DNA of 5,181 nt from CAYGUI01 sp964353115 (GTDB lineage Bacteria; Pseudomonadota; Gammaproteobacteria; JAGOUU01). The notes beneath the pieces are model-generated. The model was not told the DNA's origin and did no database searches. It saw only the letters and a list, made by a program, of their open reading frames with translations. Of the stretch, positions 5,178 through 5,181 are shown one piece after another. Made by a program: the position numbers and the translations under genes. The number at the start of each line of letters is the position of its first letter. The first letter of the stretch is position 1. The DNA lies in the NCBI GenBank assembly GCA_964353115.1, contig CAYGUI010000080.1, forward strand, positions 1 through 5,181, in the 5' to 3' direction.

Positions 5178-5181
5178 CCCC

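Overview
This window is a compact, AT-rich bacterial chromosome segment with very little intergenic space. Family assignments are from reading the proteins by eye. The long two-domain QueF, the E. coli-like ZapE and NudF, and a probable SmrB-like protein all point to a gammaproteobacterium. The low GC, AT-biased codon choice and palindromic repeats inserted inside genes would suit a host-associated lineage such as the Legionellales, but that placement is inference.

Layout, left to right. The left edge (191 to 1, minus) holds the start of a gene resembling the N-terminus of Smr-domain proteins; it is interrupted in frame by a palindromic repeat. A 95 bp divergent intergenic region follows. Next is zapE (plus, 287-1462), an AFG1/ZapE ATPase carrying a second, different 120 bp multi-hairpin repeat in frame, just before its P-loop. 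nudF (ADP-ribose pyrophosphatase, minus, 1437-2063) converges on zapE with a 26 bp overlap. It diverges from queF (plus, 2074-2907) with only 10 bp between the two start codons. Two genes I do not recognise follow on the plus strand, probably co-transcribed with queF. The first (2936-3793) is a charged, helical, soluble protein made of two tandem copies of a ~125-residue unit. The second (3837-4229) is a small two-helix membrane protein with an Ala/Pro/Ser-rich tail, and its strong ribosome binding site lies inside a possible hairpin. A minus-strand ROK fructokinase (4226-5137) closes the window and overlaps the membrane-protein gene by 4 bp tail to tail.

The known genes are housekeeping functions (division-associated ATPase, ADP-ribose turnover, queuosine synthesis, sugar phosphorylation) and do not form one pathway. 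The points of most interest are: two unrelated palindromic repeats read through as protein in two adjacent divergent genes; the internally duplicated orphan protein; its paired glycine-rich membrane protein; and the hairpin around that gene's start. No RNA genes, CRISPR arrays, transposase genes or convincing intrinsic terminators were seen.
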